Made by a program: the position numbers and the translations under genes. From Cotesia glomerata (Eukaryota; Arthropoda; Insecta; Hymenoptera; Braconidae), in contig NC_058161.1 in the NCBI RefSeq assembly GCF_020080835.1, positions 3,596,001 through 3,660,000 of the forward strand: a DNA stretch of 64,000 nucleotides, given 5' to 3'. A model generated the notes under the pieces. It saw only the letters and a list, made by a program, of their open reading frames with translations, had not been told where the DNA came from and ran no database searches. This document shows positions 35,371 through 46,408 of this stretch, in pieces; position 1 is the first letter of the stretch, and every line of letters starts with the position of its first letter.

Positions 35371-36538
35371 CACTCAAAAGCCTAAAATAAATCTCAGTGA
35401 TTTAAATGCCTAATTTTTTCCTAAAAAATCAACCAAAAACAACAACACAGCCTTTAATCAACTGGCTAAACATCAATCACCGGACCTTTCACTTATCATT
35501 TTAAAATCAGGCGCCAATAAATCAATACGAGTCATTATCATTAATAAAAAAGATAAAACCTCAGCAGAGAAACAAAAAAATCTGCCATCGAAGAATAATA
35601 TTGTTATTCTTCTCCTTATTTCACACCAGTATTCTATGAGTATAAATATATAACCATACCTATATATCCATACGCTATACTTAACTAAACGAGGATCCTG
35701 TCCATGTCTCGGTCTTGTTAGTCCTCTTAATTCTCCCCTTGCTCAAGTTCGGCTCTGTATTCAGTATTCTGTATCCACCTCGTTCAACAATAACTACCAT
35801 ACAGCCGGAGTAGAGCGTGTAATATGGACAGAGCGCTAAACCAGGCTAAAGTAGCCTCGTGATGTTCCATCGACATCCTCAACTGAGCTATGGGTCGTCT
35901 GCCTGCCAATTTTCAGCGGCCGTAATGTTGAAACAGGCTTTTGCTGTTCTACCACCAATAATCCTTATATATAAGTGTCTATATATACATAGCATACACA
36001 ATGTCCATTACACTGCATAAGAACACATTACGAAACAGGACGAGAATGACGCCTTACGTGAGAACTACACTTCACTCCTATCCACTAGGCTTAGCTCTAG
36101 GCTCTTTAGTTTTTAGTTTTTAGTTTGTTGCTCTTGGCGTCGCTTATACATTTGTAAATATTATATATATGTGTATTATATTTATACTAATACAATAACT
36201 ATTATATTCCAATAGGGTACTGCTGGTATTGGCATTGAGTTCGCGTGTGTATTGTGGGCGTTCACCTTAATGCGCATTTATCTCTAAGTTATATTACAAA
36301 GACGAAAGACCTTTCTATTGTATTATCATTTTTTCTTTTTTCTTATAAGTTATGACTGCAATCGTGGGCTTTTTCTAGTCCTCTGGGAGTTAGTCAATTA
36401 TTTATCTAATGTCTGATGTGACTTTCTTAAGGTTTATCTAGCATGGACTCGTCTATCATGAATTGACTTATTTTATTCGAAAAAATTTATCTGGCGTAAT
36501 AAATTTGCTAATTAGTTGCTCTATTTAGAATTTTTAAC
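35371..36538. other. Unique, less AT-rich block upstream of Netrin
   Basis: Not repeated elsewhere in the window. The part from 35,690 to 36,070 is notably balanced in composition. No long reading frame or splice-bounded exon. A regulatory region or non-coding transcript is possible but not shown. Confidence 0.35.
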
Positions 36539-36840
36539 TTCCCGCTAAGAAAATTGAAAATTTTCAAAAATCGGGAAGTTATTGGTTTTACCCCGTTTTT
36601 CGAAAATCGAGTTTTCATCGGATCTCGACGTTTCGAGGTCCTAGGAAGCTTTTCTGACTATTTTCACGATGATGTCCGTACGTCTGTATGTGTGTGTGTG
36701 TGTGTGTGTCTGTATGTGTGTGTATGTAAACCTCTCGTAACTTTTGAACGGCTTGACCGATTTCATCGCGGTTGGTGTCATTCGAAAGGGCTTCGCCAAA
36801 CTTAGATTTCCTGTAAGTTGGAACCGATTTGATTGATTGA

Positions 36841-37217
36841 TTGATTGATAAATTTATTTATGCCAAGGCACAGGCCAAATGGCAATTTAAATACAAAATA
36901 TTTTCATCTTAAAAGTTAATAATATTAAATGTAAATGTAAGTACATAATTCTTAACCTAAATTTTAGAATAATATTGCAAAAATAATATTTTAAATTTAC
37001 TTTCTTTCAAAAACTTTTAAACATTTTAAACTTTTTTAAACTGATTCGACTATTGTCTCAATTTAAATCCTTTAATTAGTATAAAAAGTACTGTAATCAA
37101 CAAATTTAATTTATCAATTGTTTAATTTATCAACTGTCTAAATTTAGCAAATAGTCAAAAACTTTATTTTTGAAGACTTCAATGCTACTCGAATTTACAA
37201 TTTCTTCAGGTAAATTT
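36841..37217 (-). mobile_element. 5'-truncated LINE with target-site duplication
   Basis: On the minus strand a frame reads NLPEEIVNSSSIEVFKNK before a stop, the typical end of a CR1/jockey-type reverse transcriptase. The 3' tail is a (TCAA)n repeat at 36,841-36,860. Both sides carry ACCGATTTG-type flanks (36,833-36,840 and 37,220-37,227), matching the uninterrupted sequence in the sister element at 61,860. Confidence 0.75.
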
Positions 37218-37380
37218 GGACCGATTTGGACCAGTAGATTTCGAGAAATTGCAAAAAAAGTGACAAAAAAAGTTGTTTTTTTTTTTTCATTTTTTTTAAA
37301 TATCTCCGAATTGGCTGAACCGATCAACTTCAAAAACTAATCAGCTCTTAACCTTGGAATCCCGCATCGATCGCCACATA

Positions 37381-38346
37381 CACGGAAAAAAAAATTTCGT
37401 TCTGGTAACGTAACTGTAGAGTTACCACAACTATACACAGTTTACTGTTCGTTGTAGAGTTACAGTAACAAAATGTTATTTAGTTCTGATAACTCAATGT
37501 TGTTGAGCTCTCAGAGCTCTACGGGATTGTTCTCAGAGCCAAACGGTATAGTTGAGAGCGCTCTACGTTGCGCAGTAGTGGAGTGCGTTGACATATTTCA
37601 TAACATTCTATAATGACAAACAGAATTATTTTGTTACTAATCCATATTATTAAAAATATATGAGGACAATTAAGTTCCTAATTTATTTATTTAAGGAAAT
37701 AGGTTTTTTTTTTGTCAAATTGAATTTCGTAAGAACAGTTTTGTATTTATGGTTTTTCAAGGTTCATTTGCGGTGACTTTTAATTTAATTTATTAGTTGA
37801 ATATATTGTGATAAGTGATAATTTATCGGAATACATTAAAAAAAACCCCATTTAACACAAAATAAAATTTGTTTTCGTTTATTTATCTTTTTTTGTGCAT
37901 ATACGGTAGTGATTTTATGTCCAATATTTATTGATATAATTAAGAAAATAATATAATTTTGTGACGACCATATTTTTATTTTACAAATAATTTTTATTTG
38001 TAATATAAGTTCTATTATTATTTTATTTCTATCATAATACTATTCTTATTTGTCATATACAATTATTGTTGGCAATATAAATTCATTCTGCCTCATGTAT
38101 TTATTAAATTTTCAATGCTAAATCGTAAAAAAAAATTACTAAGCAGACTTCCAAAAATTTGTTATAGTCTCAGAACAATCCTGTAGAGTTGTGAGAGGTA
38201 AATAACGTTTAGCTCTCAGAGCTCAACGATGTAGAGTTGCAGGAGCTAAACGGTATTGTTACTATAAGAATACGTTAACCTACTGGAACTTTTTACAACT
38301 AACTAACTACTATAGAGTTCCTATAGCAAAATTTTTTTCTCCGTGT
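37381..38346. mobile_element. TIR element CACGGAAAAAAAAATTT
   Basis: The left end CACGGAAAAAAAAATTTCG is matched by AAATTTTTTTCTCCGTG on the right, with TA on both flanks. Both arms carry GTAGAGTTAC-like and AGAGCTCTAC/AGCTCTCAGAGCT palindromic motifs. Non-coding and nested in the AACTTCCCGC element. Confidence 0.75.
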
Positions 38347-38755
38347 AGAGCGTCAGAATCGGACATTGATGCGTTCGTGAGATATCGTTGTCGAAAAAAA
38401 TCGAAAAAAGTGTTTTTTTGTAATAATTCCGAAATTTTTTATCAGATTAATTTTTTTCTCCTAAATTTTTTATAGAGCTCAAAAAACCACATCGATCACC
38501 GCCTACCACGTGAAAATCGTGGTTTTATCGGTTGGTTTATTAAAAAGTTACAGCAGTTTGAAAATTAGAAAAATCGTGTTTCATCGAATTTTGATAAGAC
38601 TTTTGAGCTCGAAGAGCTCAAAAGCATAGCAAAGCTATCTTTTTGAGCTCGGAGAGCTCAAAATAACACATAAATTGTATTTTTGAGCTCGAAAAGCGGC
38701 CAGGTATTAACGGAATTAGCGGGAAGTTGCAGGGATGGCCTTTAGGGTCAGCCGG

Positions 38756-40609
38756 TTTCCAAATTTTTTTTTAATCAATTTAATTTTTTTTTTTTCATTA
38801 CAAAAAAAAATGTAGCTTAATGATTTTTCCGGTATTTTTAACAATTTTTTTTATAATAATAGATATAGTTTGGGTACTTGAAAAATAAATTTAAAAAATC
38901 GTATGGTTATTACCGGATCAATTACCAATTATTTAATAGAGTCATAAGTGCAATTTTAAGCGCCTAGGTATGGAACTAGCGGGAAGTTGCAGGGATGGCC
39001 TTCAGGGTCAACCGTTTTTCTAATTTTTTTGCTTGTTTAGATTTCTATAAATCATTAATATAGAATAAAAAATTTTGTGTTAAATATTTAACAGTTTTTT
39101 GGGTTGATTTAAGAGAGTAAATGTTAAATTTACACATAAAAGTCTTCAATATTTAACACATGAATTTTTTGACGAAAAACTTTTTACTATCCGTTAAAAA
39201 TGAATTTTATTACTATTAAATTTAAGACGCTGCTTTTTTAAGATTATGAAAATATTTTATTTAATTAATAATTTGAGTATAGAAGTGTCTTTTCACACGT
39301 AAAAAAATCCTGATAAATCCACGCAGCGTAAATGTAAGGCCCTTATATTCACGAGGCGTGAATTTATCAGGACTTTTTTACGTACACAGAAAAAAAATGT
39401 TCTTGAATTAAGTATATAATTTTAAAGAACTTAATATTCTTGATTTGAGTAGAAAAATTCTTTATTTAAGGCAATTTTTCTTGATTTAAGAAAATTTTAC
39501 TTGATTCAAGAATTTTTCTCTTGAATCAAGTTAATTTTTTTTTCAGTGTTTGAATAGACATGTCCTTTAAGTAGGGTAGAAGTACCGTTTTTGGCCATCT
39601 TAGCACCGTTTTTTGCCAGTTAACATTTGAATTAATTTATAAAAAATTATAATATTATAATCATATTTTTTGTTGTTTTAAAAAAATTAATATTAAAACA
39701 AATTGAGTTTGTAATGGTTTATCAATATAAATTCATTTCTATCGTTTATTTGAACAATAAATGGCCATAAACGGTACAGTGGCCACAAACGGTACTATAA
39801 TATATTTTATTTTAAATTTTAGAAAAAAATTAGTTACTTTTACCATAAAAAGAAATTTAGTTAAAAAATTTATTTTTAAAATTTTCGTCTATTTTTTAAA
39901 CTGATTTTAATTTTTGGAAATTATATAAATATTTATTTTATATAAAAACTAATTTTTTAAGTTAATTTAAAACTAATTTTTACAAATAAAGTATTGGTAC
40001 ACAGAAAAAAAAACCCCCGAGTCAAAAAAAAGAACTTAGATGAGCTTAAATGATTTAAATTAATTTTTTCAACTCGAGAAGTAAATTTTGAAGAACTCTA
40101 CTGTCCTTTTTTATTCAAATTTAACTTGATTCAAGAAAATAAAACTCTTCAAAATTATTTTCTTAGTTCAAGAATTTTTCTTTTGATTCAAATAAATTTT
40201 TTTTATCGTCGATCCTAAATAACTAACTAATAAATAATTAATTTAATCGATAATAAATTTTTCAGTCGAAAAAAAAATTTCTTGATTCAGAAAAATATTT
40301 CTAAACGCAATAATAACTTTCTTAATTTTCAAATTTATGAAATTGACTCCTAGAAAACATTTAAATCCATTAATTAAAATTTTTTTCCAAAAAGTCGCAA
40401 GCTTACCCTTTAACAATAAAAAAAAATCCTCCTTAATTCACTCTAGACTGTCCAAGACAAAGTTTCCAAATGCTGTCATCACCAGACAATTAAAAAACAA
40501 TAACACTTGTCGAACCGGCGGTTTAGCATCCCTCGTAATCCGTATCTCTTCATCTCATCTCATCTGTCTTTCTGGATCCTTACAATAATAACAATAATAA
40601 TAATAAGAA
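38756..40609. repeat. MITE remnants: TTGATTCAAG family and a GTACCGTTTTTGGCC element
   Basis: At 39,388-39,550 and 39,995-40,220 short elements are bounded by ACAGAAAAAAAA and rich in palindromic CTTGATTCAAG/CTTGAATCAAG blocks. At 39,575-39,800 an inverted pair is built on GTACCGTTTTTGGCC. The remainder is plain A/T-rich DNA. No gene. Confidence 0.6.
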
Positions 40610-41107
40610 GAGAGATGGTTAGTTTCGCGTGAGTGCGATTGGCCGCTACCTATACACTGGTGGAGCACGGAAGGGGAGTCGAGCTTTCAGGGAGGGCCTG
40701 TACAACTCTGCGCGAGATCCCGCTCAGTTAGCGGCTAGCCGCCACCAGATTCGTGTGTATCTAGTGTCGTCTCTCGTCTTAAATTCAATCTCAGTAAAAC
40801 TTTTACTTAAGACTTCTAAAATTTCGCGCTTTTTTTTCGGGAGTGTTTAATCGGGAGTTCTTTAAAAATTAACATTTAATAAATAACAAACTAAAATTAT
40901 TAAAAAAAAAATCAATAAAAAATAAAAATAAATTTTATTAAAAATCAAAATCAATAAAAAATAAAAATAAATTTTATTAAAAATAAAATCAATAAAAAAA
41001 TAAAAATAAAATCAGTAAAAAAAAAAAATAAATTTTATTTAAAATAAAATTATTAAAAAAAATGAAACTTTTCTAATCTAAAAAAGTTTTTAAAAAAAAT
41101 TAAAAAA
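40610..41107 (+). promoter_or_regulatory. Netrin promoter and 5' UTR (candidate)
   Basis: An abrupt GC-richer island (40,620-40,780) precedes the Netrin start codon. It contains TCAGTT (40,724-40,729), matching the arthropod initiator TCAGTY, with no TATA box 30 bp upstream. From there a UTR of about 380 nt runs through A/T-rich sequence to the ATG at 41,108. Open frames in this block are short and lack homology. Confidence 0.45.
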
Positions 41108-42410
41108 ATGGCTTTATTTAAATTTAAGTGTTCATCAGTGTTACTAATAATAACAATAATCCTAACAATAAACAAAGTGAAATGCAGTGAAATTTACGCA
41201 AAAATGTTTTCAAGCCAAGCAATGCCCGCGGATCCATGCTACGACGAAGAGCGTCCGCGGCGTTGTATCCCCGACTTTGTAAATGCAGCATTCGGCCGCT
41301 CCGTCGAAGCATCATCAACCTGCGGAACAGGCGGCCCTACGCGCTACTGCGACGTGCAAGAGCCGCACGGAGCTTCAGGAGTGGGGCAGTGTCACGTTTG
41401 CGACGATACAACTCCGCGTCGACGATTTCCCGCGAGCCACTTAACAGATTTAAACAATCCGAACAATGTAACTTGTTGGCGAAGCGAGCCGCTTGTATCT
41501 TCCCAAAGTTTCAACGCTCCGCCCGATAACGTCACTCTGACCTTATCTTTAGGCAAAAAATACGAATTGACTTATGTGAGCTTGCAATTTTGCCCCAAAG
41601 CGGCTAAGCCGGACTCGATAGCGATCTACAAGTCGACGGATTACGGAAAAACCTGGCAGCCGTTTCAATTTTACTCCTCCCAGTGCCGGAAAGTGTACGG
41701 CCGGCCGAATCGTGCGACAATCACGAAGGCTAACGAGCAAGAGGCTCGCTGTACGGACAGCCACAGGTTCACTGGAGGGGATGGCCTTGGCCCGGCCGGA
41801 CGGATCGCATTTAGCACTCTGGAGGGGAGACCTTCCGCCGCGGACTTTGACAATTCTCCTGTGCTCCAAGATTGGGTCACTGCCACAGATATTAGGGTGA
41901 TTTTTAATCGATTGCACATTCCGCAGCCGGAATTAATGAGTGCGGAGGATTTGGGGATCGAGGAACTGACCAAACGGGAGAGGGAGAGGGAGGAGAGGGA
42001 GAAGATGAAGAACCTGAATCATAAGAATAATCTCCTGCATGGATCTGGGATGGATCAGGTGACTGTTTTGCCCTCGGTCCATCAGATTCTGGCCCCCCAG
42101 GCGCAAATGCACTCGAATGACGCGATGGATATTGAGGAAATGGGGTTCCAGCCCGAGGTCCCGCCGACTACTATCGTTATGGCCGGGGCTGGGACGGCTA
42201 TGGCTCATCATTACGCGGTTTCGGACCTCGCGGTCGGCGGCAGGTGCAAGTGCAACGGACATGCCTCCAGGTGTGTCATGGGCAAGGATAACGAGGTGGC
42301 TTGTGAGTGCAAGCATAACACCGCGGGAAGAGACTGTGAGAGGTGCAAACCCTTTCATTTTGACAGACCTTGGGCCAGGGCTACTGCTAAGGATGCTAAT
42401 GAGTGTCAAG
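41108..42410 (+). CDS. Net: Netrin, first coding exon (signal peptide, laminin N-terminal domain, LE1)
   Basis: Secreted axon-guidance ligand of the netrin family, which binds Frazzled/DCC and Unc-5 receptors. The ATG at 41,108 opens a frame with a hydrophobic signal peptide (about residues 1-26). A laminin N-terminal domain from about residue 40 includes DPCYDEERPRRCIPDFVNAA, RYCD, NVTCWRSEP, YELTYVSLQFCP and DWVTATDIRVIFNRL. At about residues 289-370 lies a low-complexity insert starting KREREREEREK, in the position where arthropod netrins carry variable inserts. A first LE module follows from about 377 (GGRCKCNGHASRC ... CECKHNTAGRDCERC). The exon ends at 42,410 before GTAAGA, one base into a codon; the open frame continues only until 42,481 and is intronic there. 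No LE2, LE3 or NTR exon is recognisable downstream in the window. I cannot decide NetA versus NetB. Confidence 0.95.
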
Positions 42411-42528
42411 GTAAGATTAGGTTTAGGCTTTTCATGATTTTGTTATTCTTCATGCGGAAGGATTGGACGGAAATTTATTAAATGGTTGTGTAAAAATTTT
42501 AAGGGCATTTCAGGTTGGATTTTTATAT

Positions 42529-43690
42529 CACTGATAGAAGGATTTCTTAGTATTTAAAAAAATTTCTTTGTATTTAAGAAATCATTTCTTCGTATTTAAA
42601 AAATATTTATTAAATACTAAGAAATGATTTCTTAAATACTACACTGGAAAAAAAAATTTTTTCCACCTATAATACTAAATTTTTTACTCAAGTTTTCTTG
42701 ATTTAAAAAAATTGGTTTTCTTAACCTTAAAATAACACGTTTTATTATAAGGCTAGTTTTTTGACAAAAAACTTTATTCTTACACTGATAAAAAAATTGA
42801 GTTGACTCAAGAGCCAAACTCTTGAACCAAGAATACCATTTTGAAGAAAATGATTTTCTTGAGTCAAGAGAATAAATTCTTGAGTTAAGAAATTATTCTT
42901 AGTCTAAGAAAATTTTCTTGAGTCAAGAAATTATGACTTCATTTAAGAAATTTTCAATCTTCCTTAATATTTTCTTGAGCCGAGAAAATTTACACTCCAG
43001 TCAAGAACTTTTTTTTCAGAGTTTTAAAGTGTTGTTAAATTTATAGGGATAGATTTTTTCAATTTTCACACAGAAAAAAAAATTGAATCAAGTAAACAAT
43101 TTTAAAGAACTTCATCTTCTTGATCTGAGTAAAAAAATTGTTAAAGTAAGAAATTTTTCTTGGTTAAAGAATTTTTCTCTTGCTTCAATTAAATTTTTTT
43201 TGTGTATTTATTTCTATAAACGGATTTTTGAAAACATCCAGAAAAAAAATTTATATAATTATGTTTAGTATTGTACAGCTTTATATAGTGTTTTCTTTCA
43301 ATGTAAAGTATAAAAAATTTTGTGTTAAATATTTAACACTTTATTGTGTAAATACTTCCTCATGGGGATAATTTGACGTGAAAATTGATAAAATGGTTAT
43401 GTAAAAATTATAAGGGCATTTCAGGTTGTATTTATATGAAAGTGGTGTCAAGTTTATAGGGGAACATTTTTTTAATTTTTACACAGAAAAAAAAATTACT
43501 TGAATCAAGTAAACAATTTTAAACAACTTAATCTTCTTGATTTGAGTAGAAAAGTTCTAAAACTAAAAAATTTTATCTAGTTCAATAATTTTTCGTCTTT
43601 ATTCAAGGCAATGAAACTTTTCAAAAATATTTTCTTGGTCAAAAAATTTTTCTCTTGATTCAATTTAATTTTTTTTTTTTTGTGTAGAAT
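42529..43690. repeat. MITE cluster just inside the Netrin intron
   Basis: A truncated CACTGATAGAAGGATTT copy (42,529-42,640) is followed by four CTTGATTCAAG/CTTGAGTCAAG palindromic elements, at about 42,650-42,780, 42,783-43,025, 43,070-43,205 and 43,483-43,685. Several are bounded by ACAGAAAAAA and TTTTTTTGTGT. Sequence around 42,480-42,530 is partly repeated at 43,390-43,440, indicating a local duplication. Confidence 0.65.
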
Positions 43691-44220
43691 TGAATAATTA
43701 AATTTTTATTAAGAAAAAATGGTTAGTTTATAGAAATAGATCTGTATAAATATTTTAATTAATACTTTTTGTGTTAATTAATTCTCTTAATATTTAACAA
43801 AAAATTTTTTTGACCCAATAACGCAAAATTTTATACTGTATAAAATTAACATTTTTTTTTGTGAATTTAAAATTTTTTTCACAAGCTAAATTAAAATTTT
43901 TTTCAATGTAAAATTGACATTGTCAATTTGTTAATTTGACATTGTCAAGAAGTGAAATTAAAAAATTAACAAATTACTCTGTAATTTTAACAGAATTTTT
44001 TTTTCCGTACAGCTTTGTGTAATTAGTTTTCTTTTTTTTTTTTTATTATGTAAAAATTGCAATTGTCTTCAAATTTACATTCTATAAATCAAAAATAATT
44101 TTATAATTTTTATTAATACCCAAAAAAATTTTTTATTAAAATTTACTAGTAATCATTCAAAAATAAAAAAGTAATTATTCATCTTTTAATATGCTTACAT
44201 TTTATATATATGAAAATTGA

Positions 44221-44478
44221 TTAATTAAGGTCCAACGCAAGCGACGTAACCATATCCGTAGTCGAAGCACTTTTTGCTGCAGCATTGAGAATCTTTCGTA
44301 CAATAAAGACAAAAAGATAAATTAGCAAAAATGAAATTTTCTGAGGCAAACATCGCAAAAATTTATCTTTAATAATTCTTAGATATTCATCATCGGCGTA
44401 ACAACCCTCTACAATTGCATCCGTCATAATATTAACGAGGACAAAAATTAAACCAATCAACCCAAAGAGCTTTGACAT
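44221..44478 (-). pseudogene. Secreted cysteine peptide gene 1, splice signals lost
   Basis: The minus strand starts MSKLFGLIGLIFVLVN, the signal-peptide exon of the cluster, with the first cysteine in the usual place (VEGCYADDE). In the sister genes an intron begins eight residues after this cysteine. Here there is no GT at that point, and about 74 nt later the homologous cysteine exon (44,225-44,302, stop at 44,225) is preceded by TTTAT instead of TTTAG. Five cysteines are intact there, with spacing C-x5-CC-x3-C-x9-C. The 74-nt remnant is not a multiple of three, so reading through gives an 85-residue frame whose tail is in the wrong frame (LALDLN end). Either a decayed gene, a gene using weak non-homologous sites, or a new unspliced protein. 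Confidence 0.6.
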
Positions 44479-44760
44479 TTATAGATTTTTATAAAATTAG
44501 TTGCTCTATAAAAATAATTTAATAAGTCAATATAAATATAAATATTATTCCGAAAAGTTCTCAGACATTTTTACTTAATTTATAAAAAAATAATTAATTA
44601 AAATTTACTCAATGTTTTTGAAGCGTACACAGCACTAGGTCGTATTGTAGACAAATAGTAGAATACAGTAAGCCTTAATAATGTGTGTCAATTTATATAT
44701 TGTGTTTATAAAGAAAAAATGATTATTATTGAGTATAATCGACAAGGACGAATCGCTTGT
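44479..44760 (-). promoter_or_regulatory. Degenerate 5' region of peptide gene 1
   Basis: Acceptor-like TTTATAG lies upstream of the ATG. A TATA-like TTTATAAAC sits near 44,702-44,712 (minus strand). The donor GTGAGT present in sister first exons appears as TTGAGT near 44,605. Weak, but consistent with decay of this copy. Confidence 0.3.
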
Positions 44761-45237
44761 TTGGTAAAAAATAAATGCACTTATGCTCAATGCCTAATTA
44801 TCGATACATTTTATCTATTTAAATTGTCAAATAATTACTGATAGTATTTTCAAAGGAAAAAGTTTTAACAATAAACAAAAAGTAGACGATATGATTGAAA
44901 TTACAGCAATAATTTTTATTTTAATGAAGTTTTATTAAAATTTATTTATTTAAAATTATAAACATTTTTTACATCATTAAAAATTTTTGTGCAGAAATTC
45001 CTGATAAAATTATTGCACGAAAAAAAGAAAAAGGGAAAAATTATATTATGTAAAAATAATGTTGAAGCTGTAAAAATTAATATTCAGATTTTTAATTTTA
45101 AAAATAATATTAAATTAAGTAAATACGCATTAGAATGAAAATGACGTCTGTTAAAAATATTATACTCGTTAACCTTGCTAACTTTGTATTGTAAAAAAGC
45201 AATTATTTAACCTTATCATTTAATTAAAAGCAGGAAA
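44761..45237. other. Intergenic spacer, duplicated with 50.70-50.82 kb
   Basis: The right part (45,120-45,237) matches 50,710-50,820 closely, for example ATGACGTCTGTTAAAAATAT. No gene. Confidence 0.6.
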
Positions 45238-45458
45238 TAGTATATTACACCCCTAGGGAAGTAAAGTAATAAATGTCTCAGATCACAGATAATTGTTGGC
45301 CGAGGCGAAGCCGAGGTCAACAAACATGTGATCTGAGGCTTTCTTATTTACTTCCCGAGGAGTGTATACTATTTTTTTCCCCGACGAAGGCGTAAAGCGG
45401 CAACTTCGTTTCGCACAGCGGGGCTAAAGTTAACGCTTTACGCCCGGAGGGGAAAAAA
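45238..45458. mobile_element. GC-rich double-hairpin element with paralogous empty site
   Basis: It begins TAGTATATTACACCCCTAG and ends CGGAGGGGAAAAAATA. Inside are CCGAGGCGAAGCCGAGG and CTCAGATCACA hairpins as at 24.2 and 35.1 kb. The surrounding duplicated spacer continues uninterrupted at 50,815-50,850 (AAGCAGGAAAATAAATTTTT), so this block was inserted after the duplication. Confidence 0.75.
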
Positions 45459-45770
45459 TAATGTTTTTTCATAATTTCAAAAGTATCAGTAGTAATATAT
45501 ATCGTAATCAATAAACCATATTTATTTTTCACTTTTGTAAGTTGTAATGGAATTAATTAAAAATGTGAATATTAATTTTTATTGGCAATAACATTTTGAA
45601 TTTTTGTTTTTTAAATTACAAATTTTTTTTCTCCTACCAATGCCGAAAGTTCGGTTTTCCTCCCGCTGTATTCCTATGTATTCCATCGTATTTTAGCATC
45701 GGCGTGGGCGTGTGACAAAAGTCGCGCGGAACCTTATTTTCAACATTAAATAAAATAGTACATTTCTTCC
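45459..45770. other. Duplicated spacer and a GC-richer patch
   Basis: 45,470-45,620 matches 50,845-50,990. The patch 45,630-45,770, with CGGCGTGGGCGTGTGAC, is unique here and unassigned. Confidence 0.5.
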
Positions 45771-46408
45771 CGATTATTTTCTTGAGCGAAAAAAAAAATT
45801 TTTTGACACAAAAAATTTCACTTATTTAAACTAAATTAATTCTCATGCTTTAAGAAATACGTATCTTGATCCAAGAAAATTTATTCAAGTCAAGAAAATC
45901 TTGTTGTTTTGAGAAAATTCAGCCTCTTGCTCCAAAAAATTTAGTTCTTGATTGAAGTAAATTTTCTTGTCTTGAGAAAATTTCTCTCTTGCTCCAAAAA
46001 ATTAAATATAGAGATAGAAGTAAATTTTCATTAATATTTTTATTGATTAACATGTCAAATGGGAAGATCAAATGATATTTCATCATTTTTTTTCATTCAA
46101 TATGTATAGTTGCACGCTAAAATAATATAAAAAGGGTATCAAATATTCAAGAGAAAAATTTTCTCAGCTGAAGTAGGTGGCGCTGCTTCCCTAAAGTATC
46201 TAAAAATCTTGATCAAATACAAAAATTTATTGTATCAAGTATTTATGATAATTTGAATTAAGAAAAAATTACTTCCACCAAGAATAGAATTTCTCGAAAA
46301 GTTTTTACTTCAGCCAACACAACTTCGGTCTTCTTTCAGGCACCCGACAAATTTTCTCCAGTCAAGAATTTTGTTCTCCAGTCAAGAAATTTTTCTTTCT
46401 GTGTAAGA
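45771..46408. mobile_element. TTGATTCAAG-family element (~640 bp)
   Basis: Rich in CTTGAGTCAAG-type palindromes and TTTTCTTGA blocks, ending TTTCTTTCTGTGT. The reverse complement of this element (shared motif GGTGCCTGAAGGAAGACC or its variant) occupies the intron of peptide gene 4 at 54,370-55,068. Confidence 0.7.

Larger units (their letters stand above)
36539..38755 (+). mobile_element. AACTTCCCGC element (unclassified), with two nested insertions
   Basis: It starts AACTTCCCGCTAAGAAAATT, with a terminal hairpin to CGGGAAGTT, and ends around GCGGGAAGTTGCAGGGATGG at about 38,720-38,755. It contains a (GT)n tract (36,689-36,724), modules like CGGCTTGACCGATTT, and three GAGCTC...GAGCTC palindromes near the 3' end. 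Other copies are at 52,813-53,915, 56,228-57,366 and 61,580-62,450, with solo 3' ends at ~38,930-39,020 and ~47,850-47,990. No enzyme is encoded. A LINE (36,841-37,217) and a TIR element (37,381-38,346) are nested. Confidence 0.65.

Noticed and set aside
36554..36805. Similar ORFs reading GSRRFEVLGS-like sequence at 36.6, 53.9 and 61.6 kb
   Set aside because: They come from the start of the AACTTCCCGC repeat and run into (GT)n. Similarity between them reflects repeat copies, not a protein family.
41124..42437. Antisense and alternative-frame ORFs over the Netrin exon
   Set aside because: The Netrin frame has clear domain content; the others have none.
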